From Nocardiopsis suaedae (lineage in GTDB: Bacteria > Actinomycetota > Actinomycetes > Streptosporangiales > Streptosporangiaceae), in NCBI RefSeq assembly GCF_027706745.1, contig NZ_JAQFWP010000019.1, forward strand, positions 33,634-97,633: a stretch of DNA of 64,000 bases, written 5' to 3'. Position numbers and translations under genes: made by a program. Shown here piece by piece: positions 8,541 to 19,079 of the stretch (its first letter is position 1; each line of letters opens with the position of its first letter). Below the pieces are notes generated by a model that saw only the letters and a program-made list of their open reading frames with translations, did not search any database and was not told where the DNA came from.

Positions 8541-8630
8541 CCGGGCGCGCGAGGGCGCGCGTCCCGGAGCGTAGGATCCGGTGGACCGGAGCGGCCGGAG
8601 CCTCCGGAGCGCCCACCACCGAGGAGCCGC

Positions 8631-9143
8631 ATGGAACCGCGCGTGCGACCGGCGGAGAAGGCCGACATGGAGGCCGTCGCCGCCGTCTACGCCCACTACG
8701 TCACCGAGACCGTGGCCACCTTCGATGAACAGGCGCCTGACACCAGTGCCTGGCGGGCCCGCCTCCTCGACCTGCGGGAGCGCGGCCTGCCGTTCCTGGT
8801 GGCCGAGGCCGGGGGAGAGGTCGCCGGGTACGCCCTGGCGGCCCCCTGGAAGCCCAAGTCCGCCTACCGGTACACGGTGGAGGACTCCGTCTACCTCGCC
8901 CCGGGGCGCACCGGCGCCGGACTGGGCACCCTCCTGCTCGGCTCCCTGGTGGAGTCGTGCGCCGAGGCCGGGATCCGCAGCATCATCGCGGTCATCGCGG
9001 ACACCCCCGACGGTGCCCAGGCCGCCGCGTCCATCGCGCTGCACGAGCGCTACGGCTTCTCGCACACCGGCCGCCTGGAGGGCGTGGGGTACAAGCACGG
9101 CGGCTGGCTCGACACCGTCCTGATGCAGCGCGCGCCGGGCTGA
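8631..9143 (+). CDS. PAT-like GNAT N-acetyltransferase
   Basis: 170 residues resembling the phosphinothricin/methionine sulfoximine acetyltransferase group: VRPAEKADMEAVAAVYAHYV at the N-terminus, ATFDEQAP, YALAAPWKPKSAYRYTVEDSVYL before the CoA loop, and ALHERYGFSHTGRLEGVGYKHGGWLDTVLMQ (in two parts) at the end. ATG 8631 has a gaggag RBS. It may acetylate methionine derivatives or phosphinothricin-like compounds; the physiological substrate is not known from sequence. Confidence 0.82.
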   Translation: MEPRVRPAEKADMEAVAAVYAHYVTETVATFDEQAPDTSAWRARLLDLRERGLPFLVAEAGGEVAGYALAAPWKPKSAYRYTVEDSVYLAPGRTGAGLGTLLLGSLVESCAEAGIRSIIAVIADTPDGAQAAASIALHERYGFSHTGRLEGVGYKHGGWLDTVLMQRAPG

Positions 9144-9269
9144 CCGGGACGGCATGTCCTCATTCTGCGGCGCGGCGGGGATGAGCGTGCGCCGCGCGGG
9201 GTCCGCGGGCATCCTGGGCCGTAGGGGACCCAGGGGTCCGAAGAGGACAGGGCGAGCGAGGGAGGCCCG

Positions 9270-9671
9270 ATGACCACCGCCACGGGAGAGCGCGACCTGA
9301 CCCGTCTCATCTCCGGGATGCGTCCGGAGCTGCGGGAGGGCGAGTACGTCTTCACCCACGCCCCGGAGGTGCCGCCGGGGGTGCGCCCGGTCGCCACGGT
9401 GGCCGAGGACGAGGCCATCACCATCGTCTGCTCCCGCGCCGAGGCCGACGCCGCGGGCCTGTCTTACGACTACGTGGCCGCCTGGATCGAACTGAAGGTG
9501 CACTCGTCCCTGGAGGCCGTCGGGCTGACCGCCGCCGTCGCGGGGGCGCTGGGGCAGGAGGGGCTGTCCTGCAACGTGGTCGCGGGCTTCTTCCACGACC
9601 ACCTGTTCATCCCCTACGACGAGCGCGAGCGGGCGGTGTCGGCGCTCGAAGGCCTCGCGGCGGGCGGCTGA
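9270..9671 (+). CDS. ACT-domain protein (DUF2241 type)
   Basis: 133 residues. The N-terminal half (LTRLISGMRPELREGEYVFT) is the DUF2241/ACT_3 part. The second half (LKVHSSLEAVGLTAAVAGAL then GLSCNVVAGFFHDHLFIPYD) is an ACT fold. Such stand-alone proteins may bind amino acids, but no partner enzyme is encoded nearby. ATG 9270 has a gggagg RBS. Confidence 0.8.
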   Translation: MTTATGERDLTRLISGMRPELREGEYVFTHAPEVPPGVRPVATVAEDEAITIVCSRAEADAAGLSYDYVAAWIELKVHSSLEAVGLTAAVAGALGQEGLSCNVVAGFFHDHLFIPYDERERAVSALEGLAAGG

Positions 9672-9797
9672 GCCGGAGCCGGGCGCCGCTTGCCGTCGCC
9701 GGGGTGCTTCCCCGTTGCCGGGGCGAACCGGGCCAACGGCAGATCTACGCTATAAAGGCAAGGATCGGATTTGTCTTCCCGAAACGGCAAAAAGCGG

Positions 9798-10606
9798 TCA
9801 GTCGTCGGAGGAGTCCCCGGTCATCCGGGCGTACAGCGGCTCCAACGCGTCGAGCAGGGCGGCATCGCCGACCCCGTCACCGGGTCCGCCCTCCTCGTCC
9901 GGGTCGGCCGCGTACAGCGCGGGCTGCGGGCGCAGCGGTCTCGGCGGCTCCAGCACCGGTGTGTGCGTCCAGAACCGCTCAGGATCCTCGGGCAGGGGCG
10001 GCGGCTCCGCCCCGGGGCGCCGCTCATCGGCGAACGGGTCCCCGTCCTGCGCCTGCCCGCCCTCTGCCCGCCCGCGCCGCGCCTGCCCGGCGTGCCGCCG
10101 CAGCCCCGCCAGGAACTCGGCGCGCGGCAGCCCCAGCCACGTCGTCAGCAGGAACGGGTCCTTCGCCACCGCGTCCGACAGGGCCAGCAGCGTCGCCGCC
10201 GCGTGCTCGCACGGGTCGCCCCAGTTCGGGCACGAGCAGGTGAGGACCAGCTCGTCCAGCCCGCGCGGGAACAGCGACAGCCCCAGCACGTCGAAGACCC
10301 GGTCCACCTCGACCGGCAGCTCCCCGCCGAGCAGCCGCGCGCGGAACAGCGGCTGGCCCGCCAGCGCGCCCAGGACCCGCTCCCAGTCGCCGTCCTCCAG
10401 GGCCACGCGGATGACGCTCACCCGGTACGGGCGGGCCGTGCCGCCCCGGACCTGCGCGCGGACCTCGCCCGGCGCCACCTTCAGGCCCTCCACCGCGCCG
10501 CGCTCCGCGTACGCCTGCCCGCGCGCGAGGCGGCCGGGCCCGGTCCCGCTCTCCAGCGCGCCCATGAACCTGCGCGACCACCAGGAGGGCTCCGCACCCG
10601 CCGCGC

Positions 10607-10610
<4 letters not shown>
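9798..10610 (-). CDS. SWIM zinc-finger protein, partner of SNF2 helicase
   Basis: 270 residues. A SWIM motif CSCPNWGDPCEHAAA (CxC...CxH) lies around residues 127-141, expected to chelate zinc and bind DNA or protein. The C-terminal third is proline- and acid-rich and low-complexity. GTG 10610 overlaps the stop of the SNF2 gene by four bases (GTGA), so the two are translationally coupled. SWIM proteins next to HepA-like SNF2 ATPases recur in actinobacteria; a role in DNA repair or chromatin remodelling is inferred only. Confidence 0.85.
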
Positions 10611-13672
<3,062 letters not shown>

Positions 13673-13776
13673 GCTCCGCCCCCATCGGTCGCGCCTTTCA
13701 CGATGACGCCCCCAGTATCGCGACCACCGGTGACGTTCTCGTACAGGCGGCGCCGGAGGGGCGCATCCGCCGGGCG

Positions 13777-14910
13777 CTAGGAGCCGATGTGGGCGCCGTG
13801 CTCGGTGGCGAACTCGTCACCGTTGTAGCGGTCCCAGTTGATCGACCAGGACATCAGCCCGCGCAGGCCCGGGTAGGTGCCGCGAGGAGCGTAGTCGGGG
13901 CAGCGCGCGCCGGTGGTCAGGCAGTCCCAGGCGGCCTGGACCTCGGGGGCGGCGGTGTGGCCGTTGCCCGCCAGCGGGCTCGCGGGCAGGCCGATGGCGA
14001 CCTGTTCGGGGGCGAGGGGAGGGAAGACGGCGGTCTTGTCGCCCGCCACGGGGAACCCCTGCAGGACCATGTCGGCCATGGCCACGTGGAAGTCGGCCGA
14101 GCCCATGGTGTGGTAGCGGTCGTCCAGGCCGACGATGGGGCCGGAGTTGTAGTGCTGGACGTGCAGCAGCGTCAGGCGGTCGCGCAGGGCGTGGATGACG
14201 GGCAGGTAGGCCCCGGCTCGGGGGTCCGCCCCGCCCCAGGGGCCGCTGCCGTAGTGGGTGTAGCCGAGTTGGACGAAGAACGTCTCGGGCGCCATGGTCA
14301 GGACGAAGTCGGGGCCGTAGCGGTCGGAGAGTGCGCGCAGCGCGTCGATGAGGTTGACGATGACGGGGGTGGTGGGGGAGCGGAAGTCGGTGTCGCCGTC
14401 GTCCAGGTAGAGCGAGTGGCCCTCGAAGTCGACGTCGAGCCCGTCGAGGCCGTACTCGTCGATGATGGCCGAGGCCGACTCGACGAAGGCGTCGCGGGCG
14501 GCGGCGGTCTCCAGGGAGACCTGGCCGCGGGCGCCGCCGACCGAGAGCACCACCTTCTTGCCGCGCGCCTGGGCGTCGCGGATCTGGGTGATGAACTCGG
14601 CCTTGTCCGGGACGCCGGGGCACTCCTGCCGCGGGCACAGGGAGAACTCCAGCCGCCCGGAGGTGGGGGTGGTGGGCTCGGCGAAGGCGAGGTGGATGAT
14701 GTCCCACTGGTCGGGCACGTCGGCCAGGTCCACCCATCCGGACCCGTTGGCGAAGCTGGTGTGCAGGTAACCGGCCATGACGCGGTCGGGCAGGGTGGAG
14801 GAGGCGGCGGGTGCGGCCGCTGCGGGTGCGGGCGCCGCTCCGGCGGCGGTTCCGGCCGCGGCGCAGACGAGGGCGGCGGTGGCGGCGACGGTGCGGGTCA
14901 GGGGGGTCAC
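13777..14910 (-). CDS. Secreted GH18 chitinase
   Basis: 377 residues. The N-terminal signal peptide (LTRTVAATAALVCAAAGTAAG, cleavage near residues 24-36) predicts export. The TIM-barrel carries the SxGG motif (LSVGG, about 123-126) and the catalytic DxxDxDxE in DGLDVDFEG with Glu163 as the acid/base. Tyr/Trp residues (MSWSINWD) near the C-terminus match the family floor of the active site. There is no carbohydrate-binding module. GTG 14910 follows a gaggag RBS. A palindrome at 14953-14970 upstream is the likely operator. Confidence 0.9.
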   Translation of the reverse strand: MTPLTRTVAATAALVCAAAGTAAGAAPAPAAAAPAASSTLPDRVMAGYLHTSFANGSGWVDLADVPDQWDIIHLAFAEPTTPTSGRLEFSLCPRQECPGVPDKAEFITQIRDAQARGKKVVLSVGGARGQVSLETAAARDAFVESASAIIDEYGLDGLDVDFEGHSLYLDDGDTDFRSPTTPVIVNLIDALRALSDRYGPDFVLTMAPETFFVQLGYTHYGSGPWGGADPRAGAYLPVIHALRDRLTLLHVQHYNSGPIVGLDDRYHTMGSADFHVAMADMVLQGFPVAGDKTAVFPPLAPEQVAIGLPASPLAGNGHTAAPEVQAAWDCLTTGARCPDYAPRGTYPGLRGLMSWSINWDRYNGDEFATEHGAHIGS

Positions 14911-14952
14911 GCGGGCTCCTCGCGGGGGTGGGGGCGGGCGGGGGCCAAAATC

Positions 14953-14970
14953 TTAAGGAAACTTTCCTAA
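14953..14970. promoter_or_regulatory. Palindromic operator upstream of chitinase
   Basis: TTAAGGAAA-C-TTTCCTAA is a nearly perfect dyad about 45 bases before the chitinase start, in an AT-rich island. Its position fits transcriptional control of chitin use. The regulator is not encoded next to it. Confidence 0.5.
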
Positions 14971-15073
14971 TAGATGTGGCGAAGGTAACCCCCGCCCCCG
15001 GGGGCGTCAACACCCCCGCATGCCACAGGATCCCCCGCAACGGCGGCCGTTCCGTCCCATTAGGGTGACGCGG

Positions 15074-15646
15074 ATGGACCCCAGGCAACGCTCGATCACC
15101 CTCCGCTGGGCGGTCCCCGCGGCGGTCCTCATCGCCGCCGCCGGACTGTTCACCGCCCCCTCCTTCTTCTACTCCGGCCTGCTGCCCATCGCCGCCGGGG
15201 CGCTCACGGCCGGCGCCGCCGCCACCGCGCTGCTGTGGTGGACGCTGCCCTCGGTGCGGAGCGCGCGCGGCGGCCCCGCCGTCTTCCTCCTCATCTGGGG
15301 CGCCTGCGTGCTCGCCGGAGCCGTCAGCGACGGGACCGCCCGCGTGGTGTCGGTCGAGCAGATGCAATCGGGGAGCGTCCCGGGCAGCGCGCACGGCGAG
15401 TCGTTCGGCTGGTTCGCCTATACGCCGCTGACGTCCTCAGACGGCCCTCCGGGCACCTATGAACAGATCAACCGGCAGATGACCGCGACGGGGCCCGGGA
15501 TCTCGATGGTCGGCGGAGGCGTGTCGGTCGCGCCCGACTGGGGCGGAGTCGCCGCAGGCGTGGTGCTGGGATGGGCCGCAGGAGGGATCGGCGTCGTCGC
15601 CTACCGCAGGACCTCCCCGGCCGGCGCCTCCGAGCGCCCGGAGTGA
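15074..15646 (+). CDS. Membrane protein of unknown function
   Basis: 190 residues with four likely transmembrane helices: two near the N-terminus (VPAAVLIAAAGLFTAPSFF, LLPIAAGALTAGAAATALLWW), one around FLLIWGACVLAGAV, and one near the C-terminus (GVAAGVVLGWAAGGIGVVAY). A polar extracytoplasmic loop lies between the last two. No known family recognised. ATG 15074 is chosen over the earlier ATG at 15020 because the intervening sequence looks non-coding; GTG 15065 is also possible. Confidence 0.6.
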   Translation: MDPRQRSITLRWAVPAAVLIAAAGLFTAPSFFYSGLLPIAAGALTAGAAATALLWWTLPSVRSARGGPAVFLLIWGACVLAGAVSDGTARVVSVEQMQSGSVPGSAHGESFGWFAYTPLTSSDGPPGTYEQINRQMTATGPGISMVGGGVSVAPDWGGVAAGVVLGWAAGGIGVVAYRRTSPAGASERPE

Positions 15647-15648
15647 AG

Positions 15649-15693
15649 GGGCCGGGCGCGGAGGCCGCCGTCCTCGGCCCTCGCGCCCGGCCC
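15649..15693. terminator. Bidirectional hairpin between convergent genes
   Basis: A perfect 12-bp inverted repeat (gggccgggcgcg at 15649-15660 with its complement at 15682-15693) sits in the 51-base gap between the membrane protein gene and the convergent erm gene. A T-tract is lacking, as is common in actinobacteria. Confidence 0.6.
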
Positions 15694-15697
15694 GCGG

Positions 15698-16588
15698 TCA
15701 CCGGACCTTCCCGGCGACCTGTCCCCCTTCTATCCCGAGGAGGTGACAGGACAGGACCGCCCACTGGCGGGGGGTGACGAAGGCCACCACCGTTCCGCGT
15801 TCCACCCCGGCCGTGCGCAGGGCCGCGTCCACCCGCCGCGCCCGGTACAGGCGCCGCAGCGACGCGTCGAGCGAGCCCCCGACACCGGAGAACCCCGCCT
15901 CCACCAGCGCGCGGTAGTCGGCCAGGGCCGCTCCGGGCAGGAGCGGTTCAGGGCGCCGGACGATGCGCAGCACACCCGAGTCCACACGCGGAACGGGGTG
16001 GAACCGGTCGCGGCGCACGCGGTCGCCCAGCGCCCACTCGAACTGCGGCCACGTCAGCACGGTCAGCCTGCTCCAACGCCCGGAGGCTCCGGTGCGCTTG
16101 CGGGCGTACTCCCACTGGGTCAGCAGGGTCGCCGACCGCAGCGCGCGGGCGCGCAGGCACCAGTCGACGATGGCGGACGTGCGCGAGTAGGGGATGTTGC
16201 CCACGACCGAGAAGGGCCCGCGCGGCGCCGGGGCCGCGGTGAAGTCGGCAGGGCGCACCCGCACCCGCGGCGATGCGGCGAACCGCTCCGACAGGCGCCG
16301 TGCGAAGTACGGGTCGACCTCGTAGGCCGTCACCCGCCGGTTCCCGCGCGCCAGGTGGGAGGTGATCATGCCGTCCCCCGCGCCGGGTTCGAGCACCAGT
16401 CCGCCCTCGGGCAGGTCGGCGGCGCGCACGATGCGGCGGGCCACCGACGCGTCGGTGAGGAAGTTCTGGGACAGCGAGCGCCGCCGCGCCCCCGCCGCCT
16501 TGCGCCCCTTCGGGCCGTGCTCTCGGGACCGGCCGGGGCTCCTCTCGGCGGGGCGGCCGTCGCGGCCGGGTCCATGGATGTGCGCCAT
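15698..16588 (-). CDS. erm: 23S rRNA adenine-N6-methyltransferase, Erm family
   Basis: 296 residues. The core has the Erm/KsgA signatures: SQNFLTDASVARRIVRAADL, LEPGAGDGMITSHLA (SAM motif I), the acidic YEVDPYFARRL, and the catalytic NIPYSRTSAIVDW (N-I-P-Y). The region TLLTQWEYARKRTG and the C-terminal helical domain follow. It should dimethylate A2058 of 23S rRNA and confer macrolide-lincosamide-streptogramin resistance. ATG 16588 is chosen (aggaac ten bases upstream); the first 40 residues are an R/G/P-rich tail seen in actinomycete Erm proteins. A long upstream region with a leader ORF and three hairpins suggests drug-inducible attenuation. Confidence 0.9.
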   Translation of the reverse strand: MAHIHGPGRDGRPAERSPGRSREHGPKGRKAAGARRRSLSQNFLTDASVARRIVRAADLPEGGLVLEPGAGDGMITSHLARGNRRVTAYEVDPYFARRLSERFAASPRVRVRPADFTAAPAPRGPFSVVGNIPYSRTSAIVDWCLRARALRSATLLTQWEYARKRTGASGRWSRLTVLTWPQFEWALGDRVRRDRFHPVPRVDSGVLRIVRRPEPLLPGAALADYRALVEAGFSGVGGSLDASLRRLYRARRVDAALRTAGVERGTVVAFVTPRQWAVLSCHLLGIEGGQVAGKVR

Positions 16589-16603
16589 CGGGCGTCCGTT
16601 CCT

Positions 16604-16624
16604 GCCGCCGCACGATGCGGCGGC
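16604..16624 (-). promoter_or_regulatory. Hairpin next to the erm ribosome binding site
   Basis: gccgccgca at 16604-16612 pairs perfectly with tgcggcggc at 16616-16624 around a three-base loop. On the mRNA it ends right before aggaac, the likely RBS of erm, so it could hide that RBS when formed. Confidence 0.5.
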
Positions 16625-16630
16625 CGACAG

Positions 16631-16676
16631 GGGCGGGCGGCGCGGCGCCTCTCGCACGGGCCCGCGCCGCCCGCCC
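16631..16676 (-). promoter_or_regulatory. Strong 15-bp stem-loop in the erm leader
   Basis: gggcgggcggcgcgg at 16631-16645 and its exact complement at 16662-16676 enclose a 16-base loop. It lies about 45 bases before the erm start and can act as terminator or as a partner in alternative folding. Confidence 0.55.
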
Positions 16677-16800
16677 GCATGTACGTCGGGCAAGGCGGAA
16701 CAGAGCCCCGGACCGGGGGCATGGCGGCGTGCAGGGATCCGCAGAGGGGGCGGGCCGGCGGTGGATCGCTCAGGCCCGCAGGGCGGCGCGGAGCAGAGCC

Positions 16801-16835
16801 CTGAACCGCCGGGCGGCAGCGGCCGGGCGGTTCAG
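16801..16835 (-). promoter_or_regulatory. Attenuator hairpin after the erm leader ORF
   Basis: ctgaaccgcc at 16801-16810 pairs perfectly with 16826-16835. The stem starts 28 bases after the leader ORF stop, the expected place for a fold that changes when a ribosome stalls in the leader. Confidence 0.5.
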
Positions 16836-16862
16836 CGGAGGCTCAGGTGGCGGCGCCGCGCG

Positions 16863-16973
16863 TCAGCGGCCGACGCCCGGAACCCGGTCCGGGGCGGCGG
16901 CGCGGTCGCGAACGTAGACGAACCCGGACCGCACCGCGGTCCGGCCGTCGAAAATCGCTTGGAAGGCTCCCAT
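16863..16973 (-). CDS. Candidate erm leader peptide (36 aa)
   Basis: ATG 16973 opens a 36-codon ORF beginning MGAFQAIFDGRTAV and ending at TGA 16863-16865, on the erm strand and 275 bases before erm. The start MGxFxxIF recalls the stalling leader of ErmC (MGIFSIFVI), though this likeness is short. A promoter-like TTGCCG (17012-17007), 18-base spacer and TAGGGT (16988-16983) ends nine bases before the ATG, so the transcript would be almost leaderless, as known for ermE of Saccharopolyspora. Three hairpins follow. Function as a macrolide sensor is inferred. Confidence 0.5.
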   Translation of the reverse strand: MGAFQAIFDGRTAVRSGFVYVRDRAAAPDRVPGVGR

Positions 16974-16982
16974 GATGCCCCG

Positions 16983-17012
16983 ACCCTAGAAGCCTCAGCG
17001 CGCCTCCGGCAA
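16983..17012 (-). promoter_or_regulatory. Predicted promoter of the erm leader
   Basis: -35 TTGCCG at 17012-17007 and -10 TAGGGT at 16988-16983 with an 18-base spacer, matching the actinobacterial housekeeping pattern. The predicted start site is within a few bases of the leader ATG at 16973. Confidence 0.5.
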
Positions 17013-17115
17013 AGGGTTTTCGGGACGGCGAAGAGGGCTTGTCGGCGCACCCGCCGCGTTCACGCGCCCGCCTGGGGGTACGGATCCCGTGCCCTCCCGA
17101 TCAGCGGAGTGTGCC

Positions 17116-17232
17116 ATGGGCGGAAAGCACGACCGTGCAAGCGGCGACGGCCACTTCCCCGGCCGGAAGATCCCCGATGACGACGATGGTCGGAAGGGCG
17201 GCGGCAAGCACGAGATGGACGACGACGAGTGA
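17116..17232 (+). CDS. Small charged protein (38 aa)
   Basis: ATG 17116 with a ggag nine bases upstream opens a 38-codon ORF rich in G, D, K and H: MGGKHDRASGDGHFPGRK, then IPDDDDGRKGGGKHEMDDDE. The repeated GGKH motif and acidic tail suggest a real, possibly metal-binding or disordered peptide. It is not in any family I recognise. Codons are mixed at third positions (lower GC3 than neighbours), so this is tentative. Confidence 0.4.
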   Translation: MGGKHDRASGDGHFPGRKIPDDDDGRKGGGKHEMDDDE

Positions 17233-17528
17233 CGCCTGACGACCTTCGCCCTTGGGCCGCCCCGACTCCGACCGGTTCGGGCCGACCGTGTCGTCCGCGG
17301 GCCAGCACGTATGGCTCGATGAACCGGGACGTCCGGCACTCGAAGGGGGAGGGGCGTTCTGGGGTGAAACGCTCACGCGGGGGTGGCGGAGGCGAGGTGC
17401 TCCCTTCCCCCGCACCCTTTTTAACCCCTGACCAGGCAGTGTTGGGGCCGCGGCGACCTGTCGGGGTGTAGGACGGAGAGCGGGTCCGGTCTGGGCCTTT
17501 CGGCCGTTGGAACGGGGGAGTGGAGCGC

Positions 17529-18563
17529 ATGCGTGCGGTGCAGTACGTGGAGGTCGGCAAGGCGCCAGTGGTCAACGACGTCCCGGTGCCCGAACCGGGT
17601 CCGGGGCAGATCCTGCTCAAGGTCACCGCGGCGGGGGTGTGCCACTCCGACATCGCGGTGATGAGCTGGCCGGCCGACCGGTTCCCCTACCGCCTGCCCC
17701 TCACGCTCGGCCATGAGGGCGCGGGAACGGTCGCGGCGGTGGGAGACGGGGTCACCGCCGTTTCGGCGGGCGAGTCCGTCCTCGTCTACGGCCCCTGGGG
17801 GTGCGGGGTCTGCCGTGCGTGCGCGCGGGGCATGGAGAACTACTGCGAGCGTGCCGAGGCGCTGGGCATCTTCCCGCCGGGGCTGGGCGCGCCCGGGGCG
17901 CTCGCCGACTATGTCCTGATCGACGACCAGCGCCACCTCGTGCCCATCGGGGACCTGGACCCCGTCCAGACCGTGCCGCTCACCGACGCGGGCCTGACCC
18001 CGTACCACGCGATCAAGCGCGCCCAGCGCCACCTGTACCCGGGGGCCACGGCCGTCGTCATCGGCGTCGGAGGGCTGGGCCACGTGGCCGTGCAGCTCCT
18101 GCGCGCGATGACCGGCGCCACGGTCGTCGCCCTCGACGTGCGCCAGGAGAGCCTGGACCTTGCCCTGAAGGTCGGGGCGCACCACGCCCTGCCCTCGGAC
18201 GGGGACGCCCCCGGCGCGGTGCGCGACCTGACCGGAGGCGAGGGGGCCGACGCGGTGTTCGACTTCGTCGGGGCCCAGCCGACCGTGGACCTGGCGGGCA
18301 AGGCCGCCGCGAAGGACGCCTCCGTGACCATCGTGGGCATCGGGGGAGGGGCGCTGCCGGTGGGCTTCGGCGCGCTCCCCTACGGGACCACGGTCAGCAC
18401 CACGTACTGGGGCGGGCGCTCCGAGCTGATCGAGCTGATCGACCTGGCCCGCCAGGGGGCGGTCGGCGTACACGTCGAGCGCTACGGCCTGGAACAGGGG
18501 CCCGAGGTCTACGAGCGGATGCACGCCGGGCGCATCCAGGGGCGCGCCGTCGCCGTCCCCTGA
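17529..18563 (+). CDS. Zinc-dependent alcohol dehydrogenase (MDR family)
   Basis: 344 residues. Catalytic-zinc ligands lie in GVCHSDIAVM and GHEGAGTV, and structural-zinc cysteines in CGVCRACARGMENYC (four Cys). The Rossmann motif is VVIGVGGLGHVAVQLL, followed by ALDVRQE, where the acidic residue favours NAD. It should oxidise alcohols or reduce aldehydes in the cytoplasm. ATG 17529 is chosen because gggggag at 17514-17520 is at good spacing; GTG 17520 lies in that RBS. No operon partner. Confidence 0.88.
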   Translation: MRAVQYVEVGKAPVVNDVPVPEPGPGQILLKVTAAGVCHSDIAVMSWPADRFPYRLPLTLGHEGAGTVAAVGDGVTAVSAGESVLVYGPWGCGVCRACARGMENYCERAEALGIFPPGLGAPGALADYVLIDDQRHLVPIGDLDPVQTVPLTDAGLTPYHAIKRAQRHLYPGATAVVIGVGGLGHVAVQLLRAMTGATVVALDVRQESLDLALKVGAHHALPSDGDAPGAVRDLTGGEGADAVFDFVGAQPTVDLAGKAAAKDASVTIVGIGGGALPVGFGALPYGTTVSTTYWGGRSELIELIDLARQGAVGVHVERYGLEQGPEVYERMHAGRIQGRAVAVP

Positions 18564-18571
18564 GCGGGCCC

Positions 18572-18991
18572 TCAGTCCTCGCGGGCGACCGCGCCGACCT
18601 GGGGGACCCAGGCGGGGCCGGTGCCGCCCGCACTGACGTCGGGCCGCCACTGGGAACACGAGACGACCCCGGGCGGCAGGACGGTCAGTCCGTCCAGGAG
18701 CGCGGCGACCTGCTCAGGGGAGCGGCCCTTGATCGGCGGCGTGGCGTTGGCGTTCCAGAACTCCATCGCCTCGGTGTTGCCGCCTTCGCCCGAATGCACG
18801 ACCGGGTGGCTCACGGCGACGTGGTCGCCGACGGCGCGGTCGCAGGCGTAGGAGTCCTTGCCGCCGAGCCAGTGGTTCCAGACGCGGGTGTAGTGCGCGA
18901 CGGACGGGTCGATGCGCGGGCGCCCGGCGCCCGCTCCGTCCCGGGCGGGGTCCGGGCGGCCGTGCGGGGAGTGGGGGCGTTCACGGCGCAC
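18572..18991 (-). pseudogene. DUF574-type SAM methyltransferase with internal deletion
   Basis: 139 residues against about 270 for the family. The N-terminus RIDPSVAHYTRVWNHWLGGKDSY matches the family start. The text then jumps to FWNANATPPIKGRSPEQVAALLDGL and LPPGVVSCSQWRPD, which matches the family C-terminus. The SAM-binding core between them is missing, and the join lies near HVAVSHPVVHSGEGGN. The reading frame is intact, so a short protein may be made, but SAM binding is unlikely. TAGGGT directly precedes the GTG 18991 start. Confidence 0.7.
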
Positions 18992-19079
18992 ACCCTAATG
19001 GGGCACGGGTGGGCCCTCCCCGCTGCGGCGGCCGGAACCGGTCCCGGTTCCGGCCGCCCGTCCGCCGGCGGTCCGGGCG

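Noticed and set aside
15020..15073. N-terminal extension of the membrane protein
   Set aside because: The extra 18 residues are P/R/Q-rich and precede a better-placed start at the first membrane helix.
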